Notes under the pieces: model-generated
Told to the model about the DNA's origin: nothing
Seen by the model: the letters and a program-made list of their open reading frames with translations, nothing else
The model's database searches: none
Program-made: the position numbers and the translations under genes
Source of the DNA: Nemertoderma westbladi
Lineage: Eukaryota > Xenacoelomorpha > Nemertodermatida > Nemertodermatidae
NCBI GenBank assembly: GCA_032718475.1
Contig: JAUCBJ010000675.1
Location: 1 to 64,000, forward strand
Direction of reading: 5' to 3'
Length of the DNA stretch: 64,000 bases
Part shown: positions 11,858 to 21,924 of the stretch, one piece after another
Layout of the letters: each line of letters opens with the position of its first letter
Position numbering within the stretch: position 1 is the first letter of the stretch

Positions 11858-13309
11858 TTCTTCATTAAATATTTCATTCATTTTATTATTCACTTTTATT
11901 TATTTATTAATCACTTTACAGAATTAATAATAAAAATGCAGTGATAATATAATATTGAAGTGGAATTACATTGTTATAAATAAACATGTCCTAAACTATA
12001 ATCTACAGTCTAATCCTACAGTGGGCCTACACCAGTGCTACAGTACAGTACCATTATCTACAGTAGGTAATAGTTGTATCAATTAAGTACAACATATTCG
12101 TGGTGAATGCCCATTGGTCTACTGCAAGGCCTTGGTCTACCTGTACTGTATATAAGTGAATAAAATGTTCCCCTGCCGTTCTTAACGAGTTCATTAAAAT
12201 TCATCGTGTCGCTTCAATGCGTCGCCATACTCTGTTGCTTGGCTACCAACAAACACATCGTGATGGTTTAAAATCTCTTCTTTATCGAGTTTATTATCCT
12301 GTGGAAGGAAAATTAATCATATTAGTTTATTATTTATATGGTTAACCATAATTTATTTAATATTTTAGTAAAGCTGAAAATTAGAAGACAGGTATTATGA
12401 GAACAGCAGGGCATTATTATACAGTATTATAGTATACTGTAGTATAATAATTTATTAATACTATAGTTTATCACATGTTGTCACTTATTTTTAGCGGTTG
12501 ATATATTGTACAGTATATCACACCGTGTGATATACAGTTAGCTATATTCAAAAATTATTTGAAACTTGTATTACTAATTAATTGCTTTTTTTAATTACAA
12601 AAATGATACAGTATACTAGCTAGATTTTGCTATTTTTAATATTTTGTGTAGGCCCTAAACAATGTTCGATATTAAAAAAACATATACATCTTCATTTATT
12701 TTTTTTTGACTTTGACTCTTTTAGTGTGAACGCCGCCTAAGGTGGTGTATAAATAATCGTTCCCCTGTGTTTAAAATATAATCAAGATATTTTTCCAAAA
12801 TATGTTCTGGAATAAAAAATATTTGTAACTGAGGGTTCATTTTTTCAAAATAAATAGCTAGCATATTCTAGAACGATTTCTACACAAAAAGCAACAGGTA
12901 CTAGCTATAATAAAAAATTGGAGAGGAAAATACCAAATTGTGGAGTGGGGTTCGCTTTATCTTATTATGCAGGATTGCCCTCTTCGTGTTCAAGAAGTTC
13001 GAACACATGTGATAAACACTGTTCTAGGAGTGATATACGATATATCAACCTTCACTCATAGAACAGGTGATATTCTCTGTATATCATAAAGTGAGTTGCT
13101 TATTATATTAATATTAGTCATTTTAATAATTGCATGCCATTTAAAGACGTGAAAATAATTAGTTCAAATTATCAATAACAAATATAAATTATAAAATTAG
13201 TACAATAGTCAATAATTATTAATACTACATCACAATTAATTATTCCATATTTTTTCCGTAAGTAATAATATGATTTTTAATTTCTGCGTTTGTTTTCACA
13301 TATATTATT
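11858..13309. other. No gene seen; AT-rich downstream flank of bestrophin
   Basis: Very AT-rich with short words such as tatactgtagtat and ttctagaac. No coding signature. It probably includes the 3' UTR of the minus-strand bestrophin gene. Confidence 0.5.
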
Positions 13310-15853
13310 CTATTCAGCTATTTGCGGTAAAATTTCGTATTGCTCCAGATCTCCCATAAAATATGTTCTTCCACCCAACTGGATATCTTTACAAACAGCG
13401 GTATACCCTCTGAAATATTTGTCTCGATCTCCCCTCAATGGCGCCCCCATCCTCTTGCCATCATCACGTTTATGTACGGCCTTCCGCGATTGGCTGGAAA
13501 CTGAATTATCAACTTCGTGTTGCCATTCTGAGTTGATTTCCTTGAATTTGTTAGACTCTAGGCCTACTGTGGTAGGTTTGTTACGCAAGACAGCCAACCC
13601 TTCAGTGGGTGGAGGCACCTCTAATACCTGCTGCAACACTTCAACCAGGACATTGGGTTCATCTACAGAAGGTGGGACGCCAGAGCTGAACGTATTCCAT
13701 ACCCAATCCTTTTCTGGCATCCACGCACTAGTGCAGTAACCCGGTTCCAACAGATTTGTGTTAGCGGAGTGCTCCTTGCTTTTATTAGCTCTGCCGACCT
13801 CCACAGATTTCGTGGCCTCATCTTGCGATATAAGTAAGGAACTGACAACCAACAGTTTCGCAGGATTTGGCTCCTCGACGTATATAGGATTAGCATCCGG
13901 GCGTCGATCTTGCTTCCGGGTGCCCCATGTGTCCGAGAGTTCTACATAGACAGGGATCTCTACATTTTCGTTGTTGGTAGAAATGTCAGCTAACAACACC
14001 TCATACTTCGGCTTATACTGTTGAAACTGAACCTCAATAGCTTCGACAATTGATATGCAATCTATAGGGATTTCTTGTGGTCTTTCTTCACAAACCTCTA
14101 CAACATGAAATATCTCCTCTTGTTGAGGGCAGGTTTCAAGAACAGGATCCTGAAAATTATCCAAGAGCAATTTTTGACTTATTATTGCAGATGTTGTTTG
14201 GGGTATTTGCATTTCTTCGTTATCTGCCAGAGCAGGGACCAGTTCATCTACTTTGTTAGCAATGCTAGTGTCCATAACACTGTCGTCGTCCAGTAGTTTT
14301 GGGGGTGGTGATGCCCGTGGAGATATCATGCCCATGCTTGTATCAATGTCTTGATCCGTAAACCAGTCCATTTCATCGGTGTTACTAGATCCTTCGCTGG
14401 AAAATGATTCATTCGATGTCGAATTTGTTCGCTGCCGTTTCAATGTTTTCCTGCAGTTCGTCAGCCAACCTGAACCATCCGCGCTTAATAAAATCCTGGA
14501 CGAATTGATATCTTGACTGGATACCTGCCGAACCGGTCTGTAAACCTTCCCATGCATTCGCTTACATTTTTGCTTCTTAAATTTTCGTAACTTCATTGGT
14601 GATGGGATGAAAGTTTCATCTTCATTCGCATCACACATTTGTCTCTTCTTCGGATTAAAATTTAAATTTGTTGCGATTAAATCTTGAACATAGGCAGCTT
14701 CATCACGAACTGTCTCAAAAAATTGGCTTCCCATGAAAACGGACTTTTTGGTGGCGGCTTTAGTATAGGGCATTTTCAGTGGATTTTCTTTTCCCCAATA
14801 AATATCCTTTACTAGACTTGGTGTTTCTCCGTAATACTCATCGACGCTTAGAAGACCAAATTCCAGGCTTCTGTCTAGAATAATATTGATTTCAAAGTCC
14901 TCATCTTCAATTCCAAACGGATTGATAAGACTCTCGGCTACTTTCAACCACCCGAAGTAGAAAATAAAATGGAGGAATGGGAAAAACGGGAAGTAGGATA
15001 AGAATATATCTTTGTAGGCAGATGGCAAATAGTCGCTGTGGCTTTCGATTTGGGCATAAATGGTCGTACTGTTGTCTGACTCGGGGATGTGCTGCGAACC
15101 AAAAAGGCTAGCGAACGAATACATGTAGACAACCCAAGTGACAACCTGAGTATAGACCATGGGAACGCAAACCCAGTCATACGCTAAGATCGTTCCTAGT
15201 GATTTCCTGTATTTAAGCAAAGACAATTGCAGTTCGTAGTATAAAGCTTCACAAGGAATGCGACCTTCTGTCCTGGCGTGCTTGAGAATATGATGCGCCC
15301 AGTTAAAAGGGACCCAATACTTACAATGATCAGATTCAATTGAATTTATCATGTGGATTTCTTGAGGTGAAGCCAACCCTGCTTCAATGATATGGTTGTC
15401 TGTTGGAAATCGTCTCTTTATCTGTTTAGATGTCCTCTGGAACATGATAACATAGCCAACCAAAACATACCTTATTACTGAACGTCGCAACATCTTCCCA
15501 CGTTCATCGTTGCCTTCAAGGCTAACGCTAAGTAATGCTCCAATCTCATCCACACCCGGAATGTAAACAAACTGTTGCCACCACACCTTTACAATAAGAG
15601 TTACATAGAAACCAAGAATAAAAGGCAATGGTATTGACGTTTTGAAATTTTTACAATAAATACAGACGTCCTCATATAGTTGTTTGGGAAGAGGGTATTT
15701 TGTTATAACGAACTGATACACTATTTCCAGACTGTAATAGAGACACATAAATATAAATAGTTCTTTCCAAACCAACTTGTAAATGGATCCTTTCCAACGG
15801 AATAACAACCGGACGAATCCCCTTTTCGCAGCTTCGGCATAAGACACCGTCAT
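13310..15853 (-). CDS. Bestrophin-family Ca2+-activated chloride channel, single exon, long C-terminal tail
   Basis: An uninterrupted 847-codon frame. Residues 1-380 follow the bestrophin channel domain: start MTVSYAEAAKRGFVRLLFRW, the pore-neck segment PLPFILGFYVTLIV (about 75-88) followed by VWW, LAYDWVCVPMVYTQVV (224-239), and the calcium-clasp block GWLKVAESLINPFG then IEDEDFE (301-321), where most clasp acids are kept although the first one seen in vertebrate paralogues is Ile here. Bestrophins are pentameric plasma-membrane anion channels opened by cytosolic Ca2+. Residues about 385-847 form a long hydrophilic tail with basic patches (LRKFKKQKCKR) and no domain I recognise. Vertebrate bestrophin genes have many exons; the lack of introns suggests a retrocopy or intron loss. 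It is divergent from TOE1, 2.1 kb away. Confidence 0.96.
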   Translation of the reverse strand: MTVSYAEAAKRGFVRLLFRWKGSIYKLVWKELFIFMCLYYSLEIVYQFVITKYPLPKQLYEDVCIYCKNFKTSIPLPFILGFYVTLIVKVWWQQFVYIPGVDEIGALLSVSLEGNDERGKMLRRSVIRYVLVGYVIMFQRTSKQIKRRFPTDNHIIEAGLASPQEIHMINSIESDHCKYWVPFNWAHHILKHARTEGRIPCEALYYELQLSLLKYRKSLGTILAYDWVCVPMVYTQVVTWVVYMYSFASLFGSQHIPESDNSTTIYAQIESHSDYLPSAYKDIFLSYFPFFPFLHFIFYFGWLKVAESLINPFGIEDEDFEINIILDRSLEFGLLSVDEYYGETPSLVKDIYWGKENPLKMPYTKAATKKSVFMGSQFFETVRDEAAYVQDLIATNLNFNPKKRQMCDANEDETFIPSPMKLRKFKKQKCKRMHGKVYRPVRQVSSQDINSSRILLSADGSGWLTNCRKTLKRQRTNSTSNESFSSEGSSNTDEMDWFTDQDIDTSMGMISPRASPPPKLLDDDSVMDTSIANKVDELVPALADNEEMQIPQTTSAIISQKLLLDNFQDPVLETCPQQEEIFHVVEVCEERPQEIPIDCISIVEAIEVQFQQYKPKYEVLLADISTNNENVEIPVYVELSDTWGTRKQDRRPDANPIYVEEPNPAKLLVVSSLLISQDEATKSVEVGRANKSKEHSANTNLLEPGYCTSAWMPEKDWVWNTFSSGVPPSVDEPNVLVEVLQQVLEVPPPTEGLAVLRNKPTTVGLESNKFKEINSEWQHEVDNSVSSQSRKAVHKRDDGKRMGAPLRGDRDKYFRGYTAVCKDIQLGGRTYFMGDLEQYEILPQIAE

Positions 15854-17485
15854 CTCAAAATGTACAGCTAATAATGACTACAATGCGGATATTACTCAAT
15901 TTTGATGTACAGGCCTGTATTCAATAATAATAATCTAGTATCGAACACTAGAACATGTGGTGTATCTAGGACAACACCTGTGTGCAACGGCACGGCCATT
16001 TTATTGTCAAACCTCATAAATGTAAGTCCCGATGAAGGAACGAAGGAAGGCTACTGGTATAAACCGAACTGCTTTTAGCTTTCAAACGTTTTTTTTTGGC
16101 TATTTTAGATCATAATTTTTGTAATTATGATTAATGTTCTTGAACAAATATGGCATTGTGGGACTCAACAAACTCGTATTTAATTTTCATGGTCGTAAAA
16201 AGTATTTTTAATTATACGTATTAAGAAAGTTGACATTATTTTATCTGATGTTATTATGAATCGATCATTACAATTTGAATCGATCATTACAATTTGATTA
16301 CATGCATCAATGTCATTACTACCCTTGGCGTTGATTAATTCCCTTAAATTAAGGGGCGGGGGGGATGGTGGGGGGGGGGGGGGGGGAAACAAATTATTAA
16401 TAATTATTCTAAAAAACTGCATTTTTTGATGTGAATAAATTAAGTTATTGTACTGTTTAGTGAACAACATTAATAATTTTTAATACAATTTATAGTACTT
16501 ATTGTTTGTTACATTATGTTAACTTATCAATGTCCTGGTGATATCCTCGAAACGCAGCAAAGTAATCACTAACTTAGTAACAATTATCTTCTAGTACACA
16601 TCTTGTGTATTCTCCATTGATGATGGTATTGCTATGTGTAAGATTATTTACGTAAAGTTATTGCAGTAACTGTAAGAAAATTACATAAAAATGATATGAA
16701 TTTCATTTGCGCCTAAATATTACAACATTCAAGCTAATAATTTATCATTTAGAACGCCGATAATTTGACATAATGTAACAACATTACGTACGTTAACGTG
16801 TGAAAATGGCACTATTCAGCTTTTATGACCTTTGTATATTTATGTAAACCTTTCTCGTTGCGCTCGCTCTGTGCATAAATAAATACTGCACGTGTGGAGC
16901 AGCCATCTTATAATAATATAGCTAGGCCCTACTGGTTATTAATAGCTATACCCCGCCTACCGGTAGGTAATGCAGTAGGCCTATCTGGCTGTCAGGCAAA
17001 TTTCCACCTATTGTTTGTGGTAACCAATGACGGCGTTAAGTAATGTCCACTAAGCACTAAGGGGACATTGCTTAACGGAAAACACCAAATACAATACTAA
17101 ATGTACAGGCCAATACAATGCTGTAATGTCCTCTAAAGTTGTAAAGTGCTAAATAACAACTCGCTGTTAATACTACCGGCGTTGAGTAATGTTACAATTT
17201 TGAAATAAAAAATATGTTTTCCTATCTTATACGCATAACTTATAAAATTTTTTTCAAATGTTCCTTTAGATGCTTTGTAAAAACGCACCGCTGGCTGATA
17301 CGTAATAAATAATTAAATAGTAAACTGTTATGTACAGATAGATGTACAGAATTCCGCAATAAATATTTTCGAAAGTGCCAAATTAATATCGGAACATCAG
17401 GGAAATACATGTAATTATTATGACAGATTAAATTACTCTGCAACTCTAATAAAAGACCAAAAGTATATAAAAAATCGAGACAGGG
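15854..17485. other. Divergent intergenic region of bestrophin and TOE1
   Basis: Presumed promoter space for two divergent genes. It contains a G-rich tract (about 16357-16386) and a direct repeat aatcgatcattacaatttga near 16258-16295. No coding sequence seen. Confidence 0.5.
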
Positions 17486-17710
17486 GGGAACCTGGACGCA
17501 AATCCCATCTTGGCGAATTAATATCCCGCCTCAATGTTAAATTCTCAATTTAGGGAAAGGAGCAGGTTACAGTGGCACGTTATTTTAACCAAAACAATAA
17601 ATAATAATAAATATTTAAATAGATAAATAAATAAGTTTTATTTTTGAGAGCAAGCAGCTGTTATTTGCGTCGAATTTCCCCTGGAGAGGGATGAATTTTT
17701 ACGTTTCCCA
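17486..17710. mobile_element. Short TIR element (MITE), gacgcaa family, copy A
   Basis: About 225 bp starting ggaacctggacgcaaatccc and running through cgaattaatatcccgcctca, ggaaaggagcaggttacagt and cctggagagggatgaat. It is the reverse orientation of the copy at 60103-60320 and about 85-90% alike. The right terminus has lost the gcgtccag word. Confidence 0.8.
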
Positions 17711-17963
17711 CCCTATCTGAAAAAATCACCCAAAGGTAGAGCAGACAATATATTTTTAACGAATAAGGAATCGTTAAAAACAGGATTGCTCTTCGTCGAT
17801 GACAAACCAACATTATATAGCGGGAAATGTAAATTCTCCAAAGAGCAAAGTAACCTGATTTTAATGACTCTTCAAACTGTCAGACAGTGTCAGTTCACAG
17901 AAACATACAGACATATTATAGCTAAGCTAGAGTGCTAGAGACAAACTATTCTGTCGACTTACA

Positions 17964-20900
17964 ATGTCGGACTGGGAGACAAACATTCCCTTATTAAAGA
18001 TTGATCGACGCAACTTTGATGCAACACTAAAGTCCGTAAAGTCAGCTATAAGCGAAGCGACGTTCGTGGCGATGGATCTGGAACTGAGCGGGTTGGGGGA
18101 TCGACGGAAGTTCATCGTCCCGACCGTGGACGAGCGATACGAGGGTATTGCGGCCGCGGCCAAGACCCGCGCCATAGTCAGCGTCGGGGTCTCCTGCTAC
18201 ACCATGGTAACCCTAACCAGTGACGTCACCACAATGACGTTCCGAGTTGATTCCTTTGAGTTCGCGGTTCTCTGCACGGACCACTTCGTGGTAGACCCGG
18301 TTTCCTGCACATTCTTGGTCCGTCACGGATTCGACTTCAACCATATGTTTACCCACGGACTTCCCTATCGGAGGGGCAACGACAAATCCAAGGAGCCCAG
18401 TTCGAGCCCTCCCGACTTCCGACATCTGTTTTCTTTCCTCCTGGCCGCGAAGAAGCCCATAGTTCTGCACAACGGGTTCCTTGATTTGGTATTTATTTAC
18501 GATAACTTTTACTGCGAACTGCCCCGGAAGTTGGAGCGATTCGTCGCCGACCTCTGCGAGATGTTCCCCGCGGGTTTATTCGACACGAAGTATCTCTCGG
18601 ACTTCCGGGGTCGTTTCGGGGCCAGTTTCCTGGGCTACGCGTTCCGCGCCGCCCAGCGTCTGAACGCGCGGAGCCGGACGAGCGTAGCGATGCGGTTCCC
18701 GAGGCCGGACGAGGCCTCCCGAGTGGGTAATGGTGAAAAATATCGAGACTTGAAAAATATCGAGAGTAAAAATAACGAGAGTAAAAATATCGAGAGTAAA
18801 AATAACGAGTGTTGAAAATTAACGTGATTAAAAAATATCGAGAGTAAAAATAACGCGAGATGAAAAATATCGAAAATAACGAGTGTTGAAAAATATCGAG
18901 TGTTGAAAAATATCGAGAGTAAAAATATCGAGTGTTGAAAAATATCGAGAGTAAAAATATCGAGTGTTGAAAAATATCGAGAGTAAAAATATCGAGTGTT
19001 GAAAAATATCGAGAGTAAAAATATCGAGTGTTGAAAAATATCGAGTGTTGAAAAATATCGAGTGTTATCGAGGTAAAAATATCGAGTGTTGAAAAATATC
19101 GAGAGTAAAAATATCGAGTGTTGAAAAATATCGAGTGTTGAAAAATATCGAGTGTTGAAAAATATCGAGAGTAAAAATATCGAGTGTTGAAAAATATCGA
19201 GAGTAAAAATATCGAGTGTTGAAAAATATCGAGTGTTGAAAAATATCGAGAGTAAAAATATCGAGTGTTGAAAAATATCGAGTGTTGAAAAATATCGAGA
19301 GTAAAAATATTGCATTTTGCTTGAGCATTTTATTTAGAATTATGGAACAATATTGCAGTGCATGGGTTACAACAGTGCAAGTGCAAGTGAATGGCATTAT
19401 GTAATACACCTTGGGTACCCATTTACCAGATTTATTATACTAGCTAGTTTTTGCTATTTTTTTAATAAATATTATAAAAGAAGTGCTAGCTATAAATTTT
19501 GATAAATATTATAAATATTGTTAAATATTATATTAGAACACGTATAAGCTACCAAATGTTGATAAATATTGTTGTTCTAGAACATTTTTAGTAAAAAAAA
19601 TTATCATACAACCCTTATTTAAAAAAATTGTTACCATATCTGTAAATATTTTTAAATCGATATTTTTACTCGATATTTTTCAACACTCGATATTTTTCAA
19701 CACTCGATATTTTTACTCTCGATATTTTTCAACACTCGATATTTTTACTCTCGATATTTTTCAACACTCGATATTTTTACCTCGATATTTTTCACCTCGA
19801 TATTTTTACTCTCGATATTTTTCAACACTCGATATTTTTACTCTCGATATTTTTCAACACTCGATATTTTTACTCTCGATATTTTTCAACACTCGATATT
19901 TTTACTCTCGATATTTTTCAACACTCGATATTTTTACTCTCGATATTTTTACTCTCGATATTTTTCAACACTCGGTATTTTTACTCTCGATATTTTTACC
20001 CTCGATATTTTTACTCTCGATATTTTTTGAACTCTCGATATTATCGTTATTTTTCAACACTCGATGTTTTTACTCGCGTTATTTTTACTCTCGATATTTT
20101 TCATGTCTCGATATTTTTCAATATAACCCCCGAGTGGCGTACCAACGATTCCCGGTGCCTAGCCACCGGGAAGCCGTCGCCACCACGACCGCGGAATTCT
20201 GCCCCAAGTACTCGGCCTACGGTTACTGCAACAACCGAGAGTGCAAACTGTCGCACAATCTCGACGGTATTCTAGATAAACATTTGCACAGAAAGTGTCG
20301 CAGGAGTAAACGGCGTAACAGATCGAAAGATATGCAACCGGAAGTTAATCCGGAATCAGAAGTTAAAACTGAACAAGAAGTTAATCTGGAACCGGAAGTT
20401 AATCTGGAACCGGAAGTTAATCTGGAACCGGAAGTTAATCTGGAACCGGAAGTTAATCTGGAACCGGAAGTTAATCTGGAACCGGAAGTTAATCTGGAAC
20501 CGGAAGTTAAACGGAATCGGAAGATATTCCGAACTCGGAGTGCCATCGGGACTCAGAATATATTCCGAACACTGTAATGGAAGTGAATGGCGACGACCCC
20601 AATACTTCCGACTACCCACTGGGTGCCAACGACACAGACGGGAGGCACACATCGGGGCACGGCGGGGGGCACACAGCGGGGTACGACGGGGGGCACACAG
20701 CGGGGTACGACGGGGGGCACACAGCGGGGTACGACGGGGGGCACACAGCGGGGTACGACGGGGGGCACACAGCGGGGTACGACGGGGGGCACACGGCGGG
20801 GTACGACGGGGGGCACACAGCGGGGTACGACGGGGGGCACACAGCGGGGTACGACGGGGGGCACACAGCGGGGTACGACGGGGGGCACACGGCGGGGTAC

Positions 20901-21119
20901 GACGCACTCATGACTGGGTTCGTCTTCGCATACTTCCTCCGACAATCGACAGACGACTCCGCCGTACACAACGGAGATTTCGGTCGGTTTAACATGTCTG
21001 AAGCGGCGAATAAACTCAGTTTGGCCTGTAAAGACGTCCCTTTATTGGTGCAGAAGAGTTACTACGCGAAAACATCCCAGAATCACAAACTTAAAATAAT
21101 TAAAATATTTCCAGTCTAG
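17964..21119 (+). CDS. TOE1: TOE1-type DEDD deadenylase; coding exons 17964-18726 and 20135-21119
   Basis: TOE1 is a Cajal-body 3' exonuclease that trims tails of snRNAs and other small RNAs. Exon 1 gives the CAF1/DEDD fold: FVAMDLELSGLGDRR (D38, E40), ARTRAIVSVGVSCY-like core at 67-80, PIVLHNGFLDLVF (D174) and LCEMFPAGLFDTKY (D207). Exon 2 has the CCCH finger (EFCPKYSAYGYC, then CKLSH; C-x8-C-x4-C-x3-H), a basic stretch (RRSKRRNRSK), two repeat-built linkers and the conserved C-terminus YDALMTGFVFAY then KDVPLLVQKSYYAK. A GT-AG intron (18727-20134) joins GTG G to TG GCG and keeps the frame. Downstream, one base appears missing in the A-run near 20508-20511: the finger is in one frame and the C-terminus in the next. 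That is either an assembly indel or a real break. Start chosen as the first ATG before the conserved fold. Confidence 0.94.
18730..19310. repeat. Left arm tandem array of the fold-back element
   Basis: Units of about 15-16 bp in two alternating flavours, tatcgagagtaaaaa and tatcgagtgttgaaaaa, sometimes tatcgagataacg-like. Orientation is opposite to the right arm. Confidence 0.93.
19660..20125. repeat. Right arm tandem array of the fold-back element
   Basis: The same units as the left arm, reverse-complemented (actctcgatatttttcaaca). RNA from this region could form a hairpin of more than 450 bp with the left arm. Confidence 0.93.
20377..20502 (+). repeat. 18-bp coding repeat in TOE1 (EVNLEP, 7 copies)
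   Basis: Seven copies of gaagttaatctggaaccg, nearly perfect, encoding EVNLEP in the acidic linker after the basic stretch. The apparent one-base loss in TOE1 follows immediately at the 3' edge of this array. Confidence 0.95.
20641..20904 (+). repeat. 24-bp coding repeat in TOE1 (GGHTAGYD, about 11 copies)
   Basis: Eleven 24-bp units encoding GGHTAGYD, the first diverged and the rest nearly identical. The array ends exactly where the family-conserved G-[FY]-D-A-x-M-T-G motif begins, so the unit appears to have grown from this motif's first three residues (inference). Confidence 0.95.
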
Positions 21120-21924
21120 CGCGTTTATCTAATACAGTCCGTGCTTATCTTCCGTATTTTTGGCAATGCAGTAAATTTATTTTGATTAAATTTTCGTCAT
21201 AACTTCATAACTACTAATTTGGTTGGGTATGGGATGGAGGCTCATAAATTTATTAAAATGTGTTTCTAGAATTGTAATATTGTGGTTGACAAGGTAACCG
21301 AATACAAAGTTCAAACTTTGCACGGAAGTAATTCCAGTCCACGAATATCTCTGGTATTAAGATTTGGCAGATGAGTTAAGGAGATAAAAGTCTATCAAAA
21401 AAATATTTGTAAATCGCATTTGTTTACAATTCCTTTGCCATGGTAACATGTATAATGATAAAATTTATGTATCACCAATTTAATATTTGAAACTTGTTAT
21501 CATTTGCACTTGAAATATCGTGACCAGTGGCCCTATGATTTGTCATGCTATCTCCTTTCTGATTTGGCAGTTTTGATTATGGACATATCTGTGGTGATTC
21601 ACAAATTACGGTCTATAAATAAAAGCTTTAGAAAATGTATTTACACAATGACCCGTAATATAGTGTCATTTTTTCTGATGACACGAATCTGATGTTATCT
21701 GCGCTGCGAGTGCTGTTTAATTTGCAAATAATAATGAGAAAAAACGAATTTATGACTATAAAATAATTGTCTTTATTAAATTAAATGTAACATAGTTTTT
21801 ATAATATTTATACGGCAAACAGGGCCTACAATAAATTTACCAGAAATGATAGCAGAACATTGTATATAGTAAGTAGTGACTAATCGGTCAAGGAATGCAT
21901 GAGACAATACGTAGCTACGAAAGT
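21120..21924. other. No gene seen; TOE1 3' flank
   Basis: AT-rich; contains several aataaa-like words that could serve TOE1 polyadenylation. No coding character. Confidence 0.5.

Larger units (their letters stand above)
18726..20128. mobile_element. Fold-back (long inverted repeat) element inserted in TOE1, acting as intron
   Basis: A 1,403-bp insertion with termini GGTAATGGTGAAAAATATCG (left) and GGTTATATTGAAAAATATCG (right, reverse complement), which continue alike for about 50 bp. The arms are tandem arrays in opposite orientation (about 18730-19310 and 19660-20125) around a 350-bp AT-rich middle. The target CCCGAGTG is duplicated at 18718-18725 and 20129-20136. There is no transposase, so it is non-autonomous. 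Foldback-like architecture is clear; the superfamily is not established. Confidence 0.9.

Noticed and set aside
18635-19409. Minus-strand open frames of YFSTLDIF-type units
   Set aside because: They are read through the fold-back arm repeats and have no unique coding sequence.
20577-21119. Separate small gene starting at 20577 with Gly/His/Tyr repeats
   Set aside because: Its C-terminus is the conserved TOE1 tail, so it is the end of TOE1 after a frame break.
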